64,000 nt of DNA from UBA5216 sp043743335 (lineage in GTDB: Bacteria > Pseudomonadota > Gammaproteobacteria > Burkholderiales > SG8-41), in contig JAYTWR010000041.1 in NCBI GenBank assembly GCA_043743335.1, positions 1 to 64,000 on the forward strand. Direction: 5' to 3'. Below, one piece after another: positions 9,171 to 18,146 of the stretch. The position numbers and the translations under genes are program-made. The notes below the pieces were generated by a model. The model was not told the origin of the DNA. It made no database searches and worked only from the letters and a program-made list of their open reading frames with translations. Within the stretch, counting starts at the first letter, position 1; each line of letters begins with the position of its first letter.

Positions 9171-11779
9171 TGAAAAGTAATGAAATTCGTGCCAAGTTCC
9201 TCGCCTACTTTAACGGTAAGGGGCACGCTGTCGTGAACTCCAGCCCGCTGGTGCCAGGCAACGACCCGACGCTGTTGTTTACCAACTCCGGCATGGTGCA
9301 GTTTAAGGACGTGTTCTTGGGGCAGGACAAGCGCAATTACGTGCGCGCCACCACCTCGCAGCGCTGCGTGCGCGCGGGCGGCAAGCACAATGATCTGGAA
9401 AACGTCGGTTACACCGCGCGACATCACACGTTTTTTGAAATGCTGGGCAATTTCAGCTTCGGCGATTACTTCAAAAAAGACGCGATTCATTATGCTTGGG
9501 AGCTGTTGACCGGCATCTACCAGTTGCCGAAGGACAAGCTGTGGGTGACGGTGTATCAAACCGACGACGAGGCCTATGAAATCTGGTCGAAGCAAATCGG
9601 CGTCCCTGCGGAACGCATTGTGCGTATTGGCGACAAGCCCGGCGGCGGTTCGGATAACTTTTGGCAAATGGCCGACACTGGCCCTTGCGGGCCGTGCAGC
9701 GAGATTTTTTACGATCACGGCGCTGATGTGGCCGGCGGCCCGCCGGGCTCGCCGGAGGCTGATGGCGACCGTTACATCGAAATCTGGAACCTCGTGTTCA
9801 TGCAGTTCAACCGTGACGACAAAGGCACGCTGCATCCGCTGCCCAAGCCCTCGGTCGATACTGGCATGGGGCTGGAGCGTATCGCAGCGGTGTTGCAGCA
9901 CGTGCATTCCAACTACGAAATTGATCTCTTTCAAACGCTGATCGCCGCAGCGGCGCGTGAGACGGGTTGCAAAGATCTGACTAACAACTCGCTCAAAGTC
10001 ATCGCCGATCATATCCGCGCGTGTTCGTTCTTGATCGTTGACGGGGTGATTCCCGGTAACGAAGGGCGCGGTTATGTGCTGCGGCGGATTATCCGTCGCG
10101 CGATTCGGCACGGTTATCAATTGGGGCAGAAAAAGCCGTTCTTTCACCACATCGTCGCCGATCTGGTGCAGGCGATGGGCGAGGCCTATCCTGAACTTAC
10201 CGCCGTCAGCGCGCGCGTGGCTGGCGTGTTGCAGCAGGAAGAAGAGCGCTTCGCCGAGACCCTCGAAAACGGCATGAAAGTACTCGAAGCCGCGTTGACC
10301 CGCGAAGACAAAATGCTCGACGGCGACACCGTGTTCCAACTGCACTCAACCTACGGTTTCCCCGTGGACTTGACCGCCGACATTGCACGCGAGCGCCATG
10401 TGCGCGTCGATTACGCCGGTTACGAAACGGCGATGCAGGAAGAGCAAAAGCGCAGTCGCGAAGCGTCCAAGTTTCAGCAGGGCGGCACGGTGGAATACTC
10501 CGGCGAGAAAACCGTATTCAAGGGCTATGACACGCTGGCTGTGAGTGATGCGCAAGTGGTCGCGATTTACCGCGACGGCGTGAGCGTGCCGTCCATCACC
10601 AGCGGCGAAGCCGGCATTGTGGTGCTTGACCACACGCCGTTTTATGCAGAGTCCGGCGGACAAGTGGGCGACGCGGGCGAGCTCGATGCGGGTAACGGCA
10701 CCTTTGTTGTGAGTGACACGCTGAAAATCCAGCCTGATGTATTTGGCCATCATGGCAAGCTCGCTGCGGGCGCACTGGCCGTCGGTGATAAGGTCGCGGC
10801 CCAAGTGGATACGGCGCGTCGCGCACGCACCATGCGCAATCACTCGGCCACACACTTGATGCACAAGGCGCTGCGCGAAGTGCTGGGCGCGCATGTGGCG
10901 CAAAAAGGCTCGCTGGTCGATGCCGACAAAACGCGTTTCGACTTTTCGCACCATGAGCCCATGAGCGACGAGCAAATCCGCACCGTCGAAGCCAAGGTCA
11001 ATGCCGAAGTGCTGGCCAACGCCGCGACGGCAGCACGTGTCATGAAATTCGATGACGCGGTAAAAGCCGGTGCCATGGCGTTGTTCGGCGAGAAATACGG
11101 CGACGAAGTGCGCATGCTCGACATCGGTACTTCGCGCGAACTGTGCGGCGGCACGCACGTGGCGCGCACGGGTGACATCGGCTTTTTTAAAGTGGTGGGC
11201 GAGACGGGCATCGCGGCGGGCGTGCGGCGTATCGAAGCGGTGACTGCGCAAGGCGCGCTGACTTGGGTGCAGCAGCAAGAGCAGTTACTTGACACCGCTG
11301 CCGGCGCGTTGAAGACCAACCCGCATGAGGTGGGGCAAAAAATCGCGCAAGTGCTGGACAACGTGCGTAGTCTCGAAAAAGAACTCGCACGTCTGAAATC
11401 CAAACTGGCTTCATCGCAGGGCGACGATCTCGCCGGGCAAGCCGCCGATGTAAAAGGCGTCAAAGTACTGGCCGCCACCATGGACGGCACCGACAGCAAA
11501 GGTTTGCGCGAGGCGATGGATAAACTTAAAGACAAACTTAAGTCAGCGGCTATCGTGCTGGCAGCCGTTGAGGGCGGAAAAGTCACGCTGATTGCCGGCG
11601 TGACAGCGGATATCATCGGCAAGGTGAAGGCGGGCGAGATGGTGAATCACGTGGCGCAACAAGTTGGTGGCAAAGGCGGCGGGCGGCCCGATATGGCGCA
11701 GGCGGGCGGCACGGATCCCGCAAAGTTGCCGGAAGCGCTGGCATCAGTGCGAGCATGGGTTGAATTAAAACTTCAATAA
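9170..11779 (+). CDS. alaS: Alanine--tRNA ligase
   Basis: An 869-residue alanyl-tRNA synthetase, full length for the family. The class II catalytic core starts at the N-terminus (IRAKFLAYFNGKGHAVVNSS, then TTSQRCVRAGGKHNDLENVG). The editing domain has the zinc ligands H558, H562, C659 and H663 (NHSATH and CGGTH), and the C-Ala domain ends GKGGGRPDMAQAGG. The start is fixed by the conserved N-terminus and lies directly at the end of an 11-base tandem repeat. The stop codon TAA is part of a copy of the dispersed AT-rich word. Confidence 0.97.
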   Translation: MKSNEIRAKFLAYFNGKGHAVVNSSPLVPGNDPTLLFTNSGMVQFKDVFLGQDKRNYVRATTSQRCVRAGGKHNDLENVGYTARHHTFFEMLGNFSFGDYFKKDAIHYAWELLTGIYQLPKDKLWVTVYQTDDEAYEIWSKQIGVPAERIVRIGDKPGGGSDNFWQMADTGPCGPCSEIFYDHGADVAGGPPGSPEADGDRYIEIWNLVFMQFNRDDKGTLHPLPKPSVDTGMGLERIAAVLQHVHSNYEIDLFQTLIAAAARETGCKDLTNNSLKVIADHIRACSFLIVDGVIPGNEGRGYVLRRIIRRAIRHGYQLGQKKPFFHHIVADLVQAMGEAYPELTAVSARVAGVLQQEEERFAETLENGMKVLEAALTREDKMLDGDTVFQLHSTYGFPVDLTADIARERHVRVDYAGYETAMQEEQKRSREASKFQQGGTVEYSGEKTVFKGYDTLAVSDAQVVAIYRDGVSVPSITSGEAGIVVLDHTPFYAESGGQVGDAGELDAGNGTFVVSDTLKIQPDVFGHHGKLAAGALAVGDKVAAQVDTARRARTMRNHSATHLMHKALREVLGAHVAQKGSLVDADKTRFDFSHHEPMSDEQIRTVEAKVNAEVLANAATAARVMKFDDAVKAGAMALFGEKYGDEVRMLDIGTSRELCGGTHVARTGDIGFFKVVGETGIAAGVRRIEAVTAQGALTWVQQQEQLLDTAAGALKTNPHEVGQKIAQVLDNVRSLEKELARLKSKLASSQGDDLAGQAADVKGVKVLAATMDGTDSKGLREAMDKLKDKLKSAAIVLAAVEGGKVTLIAGVTADIIGKVKAGEMVNHVAQQVGGKGGGRPDMAQAGGTDPAKLPEALASVRAWVELKLQ

Positions 11780-11792
11780 AATCAATTAGTTA
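11778..11792 (+). repeat. Dispersed AT-rich word at the alaS stop codon
   Basis: AAAATCAATTAGTTA, identical to the copy upstream of chpA (54988-55002), including flanking AAT. The alaS TAA (11777-11779) overlaps it. Confidence 0.65.
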
Positions 11793-11879
11793 CGCATGTG
11801 ATGGTAATGGCGAATGCCAAGGCCCACAAGCTCAGCGACCGCCTCGGCGCAGTGCCTATCGCAATTGGGAGATCACACC

Positions 11880-12881
11880 ATGACTGACGCACGCAAATCG
11901 ATGGCGCTTGTTGCCGCGCTTGTTGCCGCACTCGCCGCAGCATTACCTGCCACCGTGCATGCGGCAGACGCCGCCAGCGACTACCCCAACAAGCCGATAC
12001 GCTTGATAGTGCCCGCGCCTGCCGGCAGCGGCCCGGATGCCAACGCGCGTGTGTTGACGGCAGCGTTGAGCCGCACGTTGGGACAGCAAATTCTTGTGGA
12101 CAACCGGCCCGGTGCCAGCGGGATTATCGGCACCCAGATTGCAGCGAAGGCCACGCCCGACGGCTACACGATGTTGCTCGGCATGGCGTCAGTGTTCGGC
12201 AGCTTGCCCGGCTTGTATGAAAAGCTGCCGTTTGATCTGGATCGCGACTTCGTACCGATCAGCATGATTGAACTCATCCCCTGCGCGCTGGTGGTCAACC
12301 CTAGCGTGGGCGTCAAAACCGTGGCGGAGCTGATTGCGCTGGCCAAGGCCAAGCCGGGGCAGTTGACGTACGGCTCATTGGGCAATGGTAGCTTTCACCA
12401 TTTGTCGGCGGAGTTGTTTAAGTCGCTGGCGGGTGTGGATATGCGGCACATCCCCTATAGTTCAGGCGGGCCGTTTGGGGACTTGCTGGCTGGCCAACTG
12501 CCGTTGATGTTCGACACGCTGTCGCCGTTTCTGGCCAACGTCAAAGCGGGTAAATTGCGCGCACTGGCGTTGAGTGGCAAGCAGCGTCGGCCCCAAGTGC
12601 CCGATGTTCCCACCTTTATCGAAGCCGGAATGCCGGGATTCGATTCGTCGGCTTGGTACGGCCCGGTAGCACCGGCGGGCACGCCGCGGCCCGTGATCAC
12701 GCGCATGCGCTCGGCCATTGTGGATACCTTAAAACAAAGCGAAGTCACCGACCGGCTTACCAATGTCAGCGCGGGCTACGTCATGGGCAACACGCCCGAA
12801 GAATTCGCGGCGATTATCCAAACCGAGCGCTCGAAGTGGGGCCGGGTAATCAAGCAGGCCGGCGTGAAGCTGGCACTGTAG
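11880..12881 (+). CDS. Bug/TctC-family periplasmic solute-binding protein
   Basis: A 333-residue canonical Bug receptor with an alanine-rich signal peptide (about residues 1-29), then YPNKPIRLIVPAPAGSG, VDNRPGASGIIGT, ATPDGYTMLLG and the C-terminal VPTFIEAGMPGFDSSAWYG. It is a periplasmic binder of a small carboxylate-like ligand that cannot be specified. No TctA/TctB membrane genes are nearby, as is usual for the many orphan Bug genes of Burkholderiales. ATG 11880 has GGGAGA upstream; the in-frame Met at 11814 has no such site. Confidence 0.92.
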   Translation: MTDARKSMALVAALVAALAAALPATVHAADAASDYPNKPIRLIVPAPAGSGPDANARVLTAALSRTLGQQILVDNRPGASGIIGTQIAAKATPDGYTMLLGMASVFGSLPGLYEKLPFDLDRDFVPISMIELIPCALVVNPSVGVKTVAELIALAKAKPGQLTYGSLGNGSFHHLSAELFKSLAGVDMRHIPYSSGGPFGDLLAGQLPLMFDTLSPFLANVKAGKLRALALSGKQRRPQVPDVPTFIEAGMPGFDSSAWYGPVAPAGTPRPVITRMRSAIVDTLKQSEVTDRLTNVSAGYVMGNTPEEFAAIIQTERSKWGRVIKQAGVKLAL

Positions 12882-12911
12882 CGCGTTGTTTCTGCACCGC
12901 TTAATGTTGAG

Positions 12912-12967
12912 CCCCTATGATGTTGATCCCCTATGATGTTGATCTCCTATGATGTTGATCCCGTATG
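12912..12967. repeat. 16-base tandem repeat ending on a start codon
   Basis: Three near-identical copies of CCCCTATGATGTTGAT and a fourth, diverged copy whose ATG (12965) is the start of the next gene. Each complete unit carries its own ATGATG. From these extra ATGs the frames close after 11-12 codons. Confidence 0.85.
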
Positions 12968-13381
12968 ACACCAAACCCGTTTGACGATTTGCAGCCCGGC
13001 CTCAAAGCCACCGTTGAAATCGTGGTCGGCACGCGCGATACCGCCGCCCACGTTGGCAGCGGCAAAATAGGCGTATTAGCCACACCGATTATGGTGACGT
13101 TGATGGAAACGGCCGCGCTGCAGGCGGTGGAGCGTTTCATGCCGCCGGGGCAGCAGACCGTCGGCACGCGCCTCGATATTTCGCACACCGCAGCCACGCC
13201 GGTTGGCATGCGCGTGCGCGCACACGCCGAGCTGACGCAGGTAGAGGGCCGCAAACTCACCTTCAAGCTGCACGCCGAGGACGAGGTTGAAACCATCGGC
13301 AGCGGCGTACACGAGCGCTTAATCATCAGCGTGGATCGCTTTGATCAGCGTATGCAAAAAAAGATGTTTAAAAACAATTAG
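12965..13381 (+). CDS. Hotdog-fold thioesterase, fluoroacetyl-CoA thioesterase (FlK)-like
   Basis: A 138-residue single hotdog-fold protein of the FlK-like group. The core sequence is VLATPIMVTLMETAALQAVE, with the catalytic Glu in the long helix, then VGTRLDISHTAATPVGMRV. Family members hydrolyse small acyl-CoA thioesters; the substrate is unknown here. The start codon lies in the last unit of a 16-base tandem repeat. The end of the protein (KNN and TAG) is encoded by a copy of the dispersed AT-rich word. Confidence 0.85.
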   Translation: MTPNPFDDLQPGLKATVEIVVGTRDTAAHVGSGKIGVLATPIMVTLMETAALQAVERFMPPGQQTVGTRLDISHTAATPVGMRVRAHAELTQVEGRKLTFKLHAEDEVETIGSGVHERLIISVDRFDQRMQKKMFKNN

Positions 13382-13384
13382 TTA
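13370..13384 (+). repeat. Dispersed AT-rich word at the thioesterase stop codon
   Basis: AAAAACAATTAGTTA, the same variant as 17068-17082 with identical bases on both sides. The stop codon TAG (13379-13381) is inside it. A 15-base direct repeat, about 2.3 copies of TTCGGCGCTCGTATT, follows at 13391-13426. Confidence 0.65.
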
Positions 13385-13474
13385 TATTATTCTCGGCGCT
13401 CGTATTTTCGGCGCTCGTATTCTCGGTCAATCCAACCCCACGAACCCCCACAGCACTGACTTCAGGAGACCGCC

Positions 13475-15136
13475 ATGAAGCGACTCGTTTTGCCCAGCTT
13501 GTTGTGCCTAGTCGCGTTACTGGTGTCGTGTGCAATACCAACGTTTACGCGCACGGCACCGCCGGCGCAGTCGCCCACCCAGGTGCCTACACAGTCGCCC
13601 ACCCAGTCGCGTGAACGCGAATTACTCGATTGCGCGCTGGCCGCGCTGGGCGGTGTGGATGCTTTGCGCGCGCTGCGTTCGGCGTCGATCAAAGGCACGG
13701 TCAAACATTGGGAGCCGGAGCAATCGTTTGCGCCCGGCGGCGAAGCGCGCTTCGCGGCGGAATCTCATTTTGAAACCACCTTCGATTTTGTCAATCGCCG
13801 CGCGCGCACCGATTGGGAAAAGAGATTGGCTTACCCGTCGCCGCGCACCTTTAATTTCACCGAAGTGATAACGCCTGATGCGGGCTACGTCGTGGGTGTC
13901 GACAGTAACGGGCGCAACGCACAAAGTCTGAGAGCCAATCCGCCTGCGCACACCATGTCGGGCCTGCGACTGGCGGCGGCGCTGCGCGAACTGCGACGCA
14001 CTTCGCCGTTGCTGCTGTTGGAGATGCGCGATAACCTGGCGCGCGTGGCGCGCGGGGCAGATGTCAGCGCGGGCGGCGTGTCGTATGCGGTGCTCACCTA
14101 CACCATAAGCAATGTGACGTTCACCGTGATGCTAGATGCGCAGTCGGCCTTGCCGGTGCGCATACGCACACTGGATTTCGACAATATGTGGGGCGACGTG
14201 AATTTTGATCTGGTGCTGTCGGACTGGCGTCTGCTGGCGGGGGTGCGCGTGGCTACGGCCCAGCAGTACGAGTTGAACGGTCGCGTGGTGGCGGATATCC
14301 GATTGACGCAATTGACGCCCAACCCGCAGATCAATCCGGCGGGCATGGCCGTGCCCGACAGTCTGCGCGCTGCCGCCGCCAAGCCCGCCACGGGCAGCGT
14401 GCCGTATCAATGGGTCATCCGCCGGCAATATATCGGCACCTATCTTGATTCGGACAACACGAGCTTTGACACTTTGGCGGCGGCTAGTCTGCGCTTGCAG
14501 GAGCTTGCCCCCGGCGTGCAGCACGTCGTCGGCGGCACGCACAATGCGCTGGTGGTGGACATGCGCGATCACCTGATTGTGTTTGACGCGCCGGTGTCGG
14601 ATGGGCAATCCAACTGGACCATCCGCGCGGCGCAGGCGCGCTACGGCGCGAAGCCGGTGCGTTATCTGGTGCTGACGCATCATCACATGGATCACGCGGG
14701 CGGCTTGCGGGCCTATCTTGCGCAAGGCGCCACGCTGGTGGTGGGGCGCGGCGCTGCGGCTCATTACCGCCGTGTGCTGGCTACACCGGCGACGCGTAAT
14801 CCGGATTTGGGCGCGTTTGATTTTTCGAAAGTCAACATGATCGAAGTCGCCGATCGCCACGTGATGACCGACGGCAGCCGTCAGGTGTCGGCGCACCTCA
14901 CAGAAAATCCGCACGTGGAAAGCATGTTGATCGGTTACGTGGCCGATGCGCGCATCGGTTTTGTGACGGATATCTGGAGTCCGGGTGCCGCACCGTTGCC
15001 CAAGCCGATCAGCACGCCGCTGGCGGCGCTGGTAACCGCGGCTCGGCGCGCAGGCCTATCGCCGTTGCGCTTTGCGGGTGGTCACGGCACCACAGCGGAG
15101 TACGCGCCGTTGGCCGGCTTGGCGGGAGCGAAATAA
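13475..15136 (+). CDS. Lipoprotein with metallo-beta-lactamase-fold hydrolase domain
   Basis: A 553-residue exported protein. The signal peptide ends in a lipobox (LLVSC), so it is probably membrane anchored. A Pro/Thr/Gln-rich linker with an internal repeat (SPTQVPTQSPTQ) follows, then a beta-rich region of about 300 residues. The C-terminal MBL-fold domain has metal ligands in THHHMDHAGG (His402-His407) and late His residues in GGHGTTAEY. The substrate is unknown. It lies one base before the next cupin gene, so the two are likely co-expressed. The ATG has GGAGA upstream. Confidence 0.85.
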   Translation: MKRLVLPSLLCLVALLVSCAIPTFTRTAPPAQSPTQVPTQSPTQSRERELLDCALAALGGVDALRALRSASIKGTVKHWEPEQSFAPGGEARFAAESHFETTFDFVNRRARTDWEKRLAYPSPRTFNFTEVITPDAGYVVGVDSNGRNAQSLRANPPAHTMSGLRLAAALRELRRTSPLLLLEMRDNLARVARGADVSAGGVSYAVLTYTISNVTFTVMLDAQSALPVRIRTLDFDNMWGDVNFDLVLSDWRLLAGVRVATAQQYELNGRVVADIRLTQLTPNPQINPAGMAVPDSLRAAAAKPATGSVPYQWVIRRQYIGTYLDSDNTSFDTLAAASLRLQELAPGVQHVVGGTHNALVVDMRDHLIVFDAPVSDGQSNWTIRAAQARYGAKPVRYLVLTHHHMDHAGGLRAYLAQGATLVVGRGAAAHYRRVLATPATRNPDLGAFDFSKVNMIEVADRHVMTDGSRQVSAHLTENPHVESMLIGYVADARIGFVTDIWSPGAAPLPKPISTPLAALVTAARRAGLSPLRFAGGHGTTAEYAPLAGLAGAK

Positions 15137-15137
15137 G

Positions 15138-15650
15138 ATGGCCTTGAAAAAGCTCAAAACAACGAACACGGCGGCCTTGCACACGGCGTCCAAAATTCGC
15201 CGCATGAAAGCAGAAAAGTTTGTCCACTTTCTCAACCCCGGTGCGATTCGCTACACGAAATCGCTGGGCGACGCGGCGGGGCTGGAAACGCTGGGCGTGC
15301 ATCTGGTGCGCCTGAAAGCGGGTGACGTGAGCACGGAGTATCACTTTCACCATCAGGACGAAGAATGGGTCTACATCCTCAGCGGTAACGGCATCGCGGA
15401 AATCGGCGGCAAAAAAAGCAAAATCGGGCCCGGCGATTTCATGGGCTTTGTCGTGGGTTCAGCACCGCATGCCATGACTAACCCCTACACAAGGGATTTG
15501 GTGTATCTCGTCGGCGGGAATCGCTGGCCGATGGACGTGTGCGACTACCCGCGTATCCACAAGCGTCGCTATCGCATGAACGGCGACAATGTCTATGTGG
15601 ATTTGGCCGCGCTGACGCCGCTGAATACCCTTACGCGGCGGCGAAAGTAG
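15138..15650 (+). CDS. Cupin-domain protein
   Basis: A 170-residue cytoplasmic cupin. Motif 1 is STEYHFHHQDEEWVYILSG, with the His and Glu metal ligands, and motif 2 is IGPGDFMGFVVGSAPHAM. A basic N-terminus (ALKKLKTTN) precedes the barrel. Proteins of this size include sugar isomerase-like and regulatory cupins; the function is not assigned. ATG 15138 lies one base after the stop of the MBL-fold gene, which suggests an operon; the longer frame to 15072 overlaps that gene. Confidence 0.8.
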   Translation: MALKKLKTTNTAALHTASKIRRMKAEKFVHFLNPGAIRYTKSLGDAAGLETLGVHLVRLKAGDVSTEYHFHHQDEEWVYILSGNGIAEIGGKKSKIGPGDFMGFVVGSAPHAMTNPYTRDLVYLVGGNRWPMDVCDYPRIHKRRYRMNGDNVYVDLAALTPLNTLTRRRK

Positions 15651-15675
15651 TCAGTGCCGCAGGGGTTGGGGAAGC

Positions 15676-17055
15676 CTAAAACGGCAGTTCCATCCCCGGC
15701 TTCACGGCCAGCAGCGCACGGCGAAAATCGGCCTGAATGCGTTGGATGGCGGCTTCGCTATCCGCTTCAAAGCGCAGCACGATCACCGGCGTGGTGTTCG
15801 AAGGCCGCGCCAACCCGAAACCGTCGGCGTATTCGACGCGCACACCATCAATGCGGATGATGTCCTGTGCGCTTTCGAATTTGGCGTCTTTTTTCAGCGC
15901 ATCCATCAGCGTGTAGTTTTCGCCTTCGGCCGTATGTATATGAAGCTCCGGTGTGCTGACGGCATCGGGCAGGCCTTCCAGTGCGGCGCTGAGATCGGGC
16001 ACGCGCGACAGAATTTCGAGCAGGCGCGCGCCTGCGTAGAGTGCGTCGTCAAAGCCGTACCAGCGCTCTTTGAAGAATACGTGGCCGCTCATTTCGCCAG
16101 CCAGCGGTGCGCCGGTTTCTTTCAGTTTGGCTTTGATAAACGAGTGGCCGGTTTTCCACATCAGCGGTTTTCCGCCACGGTCGCGTACCCAGTTGAACAG
16201 GTTGCGTGTGGATTTCACGTCGAAAATAATTTCCGCGCCGGGATTGCGTTTGAGCACGTCATCTGCAAACAGCATGAGTTGGCGGTCAGGATAAATGATT
16301 TTTCCGCTTTTGGTGACCACGCCTAAACGGTCGCCGTCGCCGTCGAACGCGAGGCCCAATTCCGCGTCACCGCTCTTCAGCGCCGCAATCAAATCCTGTA
16401 AATTCTTGGGTTGCGACGGATCGGGATGGTGGTTGGGAAAGCGGCTGTCCACTTCGCAAAACAGCTCTTGCACGTCGCAGCCTAGGCGACGATACAGCTC
16501 CGGCGCGAACGCGCCTGCGACGCCGTTGCCGCAATCGACGGCGATGTTCATTTTGCGTGCGACCTTGATATCGCCGACGATGCGACTGAGGTAGGTTTCG
16601 CGGATGTCGTGCGTGCGATACGCGCCGGCGCCATGCGTGAGATCGCCGCGTTCGATGCGCGTGCGCAGCGCCTGAATGTCGTCACCGGCCAGCGTGTCAC
16701 CGGCGAGCATCATTTTCAGACCGTTGTATTCGGGCGGATTGTGCGAGCCAGTGACCATCACGCCGGAATGCGTGTTCAAGGCATACGTGGTGAAATACAC
16801 CATCGGTGTCGCGACCATGCCGACATCCACCACGTTAACCCCGCTGGCACGCAAGCCCCGCGACAGCGCTGCCGACAAATCCGGCCCCGACGCACGGCCA
16901 TCGCGCCCGATGGCGACTTCGGTTTGCTTGCGCGCAATGGCTTCCGAACCGATGGCATGACCGATGTTTTCTACAGCTTCGGGCGTGAGCGCGGTTTGTA
17001 CAATACCGCGGATATCGTAGGCTTTGAAGATTTCGGGCGGGGCAAGTTTTGACAC
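15676..17055 (-). CDS. Phosphomannomutase/phosphoglucomutase
   Basis: A 459-residue member of the alpha-D-phosphohexomutase family, AlgC/ManB type. The phosphoserine loop is VMVTGSHNPP (Ser104), the metal loop is AFDGDGDRLG (about 240), the sugar-specificity loop is GEMSGHVFF and the phosphate-binding loop is RPSNTTPVIVLRFE near the C-terminus. It interconverts sugar 1- and 6-phosphates for polysaccharide and LPS precursors and could feed glucose 1-phosphate to the glycogen genes downstream. It is followed in the same direction by no close gene; the YheT-like gene lies upstream. Confidence 0.93.
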   Translation of the reverse strand: MSKLAPPEIFKAYDIRGIVQTALTPEAVENIGHAIGSEAIARKQTEVAIGRDGRASGPDLSAALSRGLRASGVNVVDVGMVATPMVYFTTYALNTHSGVMVTGSHNPPEYNGLKMMLAGDTLAGDDIQALRTRIERGDLTHGAGAYRTHDIRETYLSRIVGDIKVARKMNIAVDCGNGVAGAFAPELYRRLGCDVQELFCEVDSRFPNHHPDPSQPKNLQDLIAALKSGDAELGLAFDGDGDRLGVVTKSGKIIYPDRQLMLFADDVLKRNPGAEIIFDVKSTRNLFNWVRDRGGKPLMWKTGHSFIKAKLKETGAPLAGEMSGHVFFKERWYGFDDALYAGARLLEILSRVPDLSAALEGLPDAVSTPELHIHTAEGENYTLMDALKKDAKFESAQDIIRIDGVRVEYADGFGLARPSNTTPVIVLRFEADSEAAIQRIQADFRRALLAVKPGMELPF

Positions 17056-17067
17056 AAAAAATCCTTT

Positions 17068-17082
17068 AAAAACAATTAGTTA
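17068..17082 (+). repeat. Dispersed AT-rich word upstream of the phosphohexomutase
   Basis: AAAAACAATTAGTTA, the same variant as 13370-13384. It sits between the mutase start codon (17055) and the end of the YheT-like gene (17091). Confidence 0.65.
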
Positions 17083-17090
17083 TATTGATA

Positions 17091-18134
17091 TCACGGTGCG
17101 GCTGTGAAGTGCTGCAACAAGCGCTGTGGTAGCCACGTGATGTTACCCGGAAAGCCGCCGCTGACAAAGCCGACGTGTCCGCCCCCGGCGGGGAAATCCC
17201 GCGTGACGTGCGCCGAGACTTCTGCTGCCGCCGGCAGAAACCGCTCCGGCAAAAAGGGATCGTTACGCGCATTGAGCAGCAGCGTCGGCAGCGCAATGGT
17301 TTGCAGAAAAGGCTTGCTGCTGGCGCGCGCGTAGTAGTCGTCGACGCCGTTGAAGCCGTGCAGTGGCGCAGTCACGAGATCATCAAATTCATAGAGCGTG
17401 CGCGCGGCCAGCATGGCGCGTTTGTCGCAGAGTGCGGGGTAACGCTTCATCTTGGCGAGGGTTTTCGCTTTTAGCGTGACCAGAAAGCGTCGCGTATAGA
17501 TCAGGCAAAAGCCGCGGCCTAGCGCGACGCCCGCAGCGGCCAGATCAACCGGCGCGCACACCGAAGCAGCGCGGGTGACGACGCTGCGCGCGTTCTCGCC
17601 TTGCTCGCCCAGCCATTTGAGCAGGGCATTGCCGCCCAGTGACACCCCGGCAACATACATCGGCCCGGTGCGCATGGAGCGCAGGCGGCGCAGTATCCAG
17701 TCGATCTCGGCGCTGTCGCCGGAATGGTAGGCGCGCGGCAAGCGATTGAGCTCGCCGCCGCAGCCGCGAAAATGCACCACCACGCCACGCCAGCTGCGTG
17801 CGCTGACGGCGTGCATCAAACCACGGGCGTACTGGCTGCTGGAATCGCCTTCAAGGCCGTGGAACAAGACCACCAGTGGTGTTTCGTCGTGCTGATCGAG
17901 CCTGAGCCCCTGACCGGGGCTGCCGGTGCTCTCCAGCCAATCGAGTTCGATAAAGTCAAAATCGGGTGTTTCCCAACGATCACGCCAATACGTCACCTGC
18001 GGGCGCTGCACCCAGGTGGCGTGGATGGTTTGCGCGTGGCCGCCGGGAAGCCAGCGCGGCGCACGATAAGGCGTGCCCGAAATTGCTGAATCGTCAGAAT
18101 CGACTGATTCAGTAGCGGATGGAAAAGAGGACAT
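17091..18134 (-). CDS. YheT-family alpha/beta hydrolase
   Basis: A 347-residue alpha/beta hydrolase of the YheT (AB-hydrolase 4) group. The family start APRWLPGGHAQTI is present. The oxyanion region is VVLFHGLEGDSSSQYARGL, the nucleophile elbow AGVSLGGNALLKW has Ser165, and the final His lies in GGGHVGFV. These are cytoplasmic esterase-like enzymes of unknown natural substrate. It lies between the AMMECR1 gene (13 bases upstream) and the phosphohexomutase and probably shares their transcript. Confidence 0.88.
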   Translation of the reverse strand: MSSFPSATESVDSDDSAISGTPYRAPRWLPGGHAQTIHATWVQRPQVTYWRDRWETPDFDFIELDWLESTGSPGQGLRLDQHDETPLVVLFHGLEGDSSSQYARGLMHAVSARSWRGVVVHFRGCGGELNRLPRAYHSGDSAEIDWILRRLRSMRTGPMYVAGVSLGGNALLKWLGEQGENARSVVTRAASVCAPVDLAAAGVALGRGFCLIYTRRFLVTLKAKTLAKMKRYPALCDKRAMLAARTLYEFDDLVTAPLHGFNGVDDYYARASSKPFLQTIALPTLLLNARNDPFLPERFLPAAAEVSAHVTRDFPAGGGHVGFVSGGFPGNITWLPQRLLQHFTAAP

Positions 18135-18146
18135 ACCAGCGGATAC

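Noticed and set aside
9146..10345. 399-codon antisense frame opposite alaS
   Set aside because: Shadow of alaS; no domain or ribosome-binding site.
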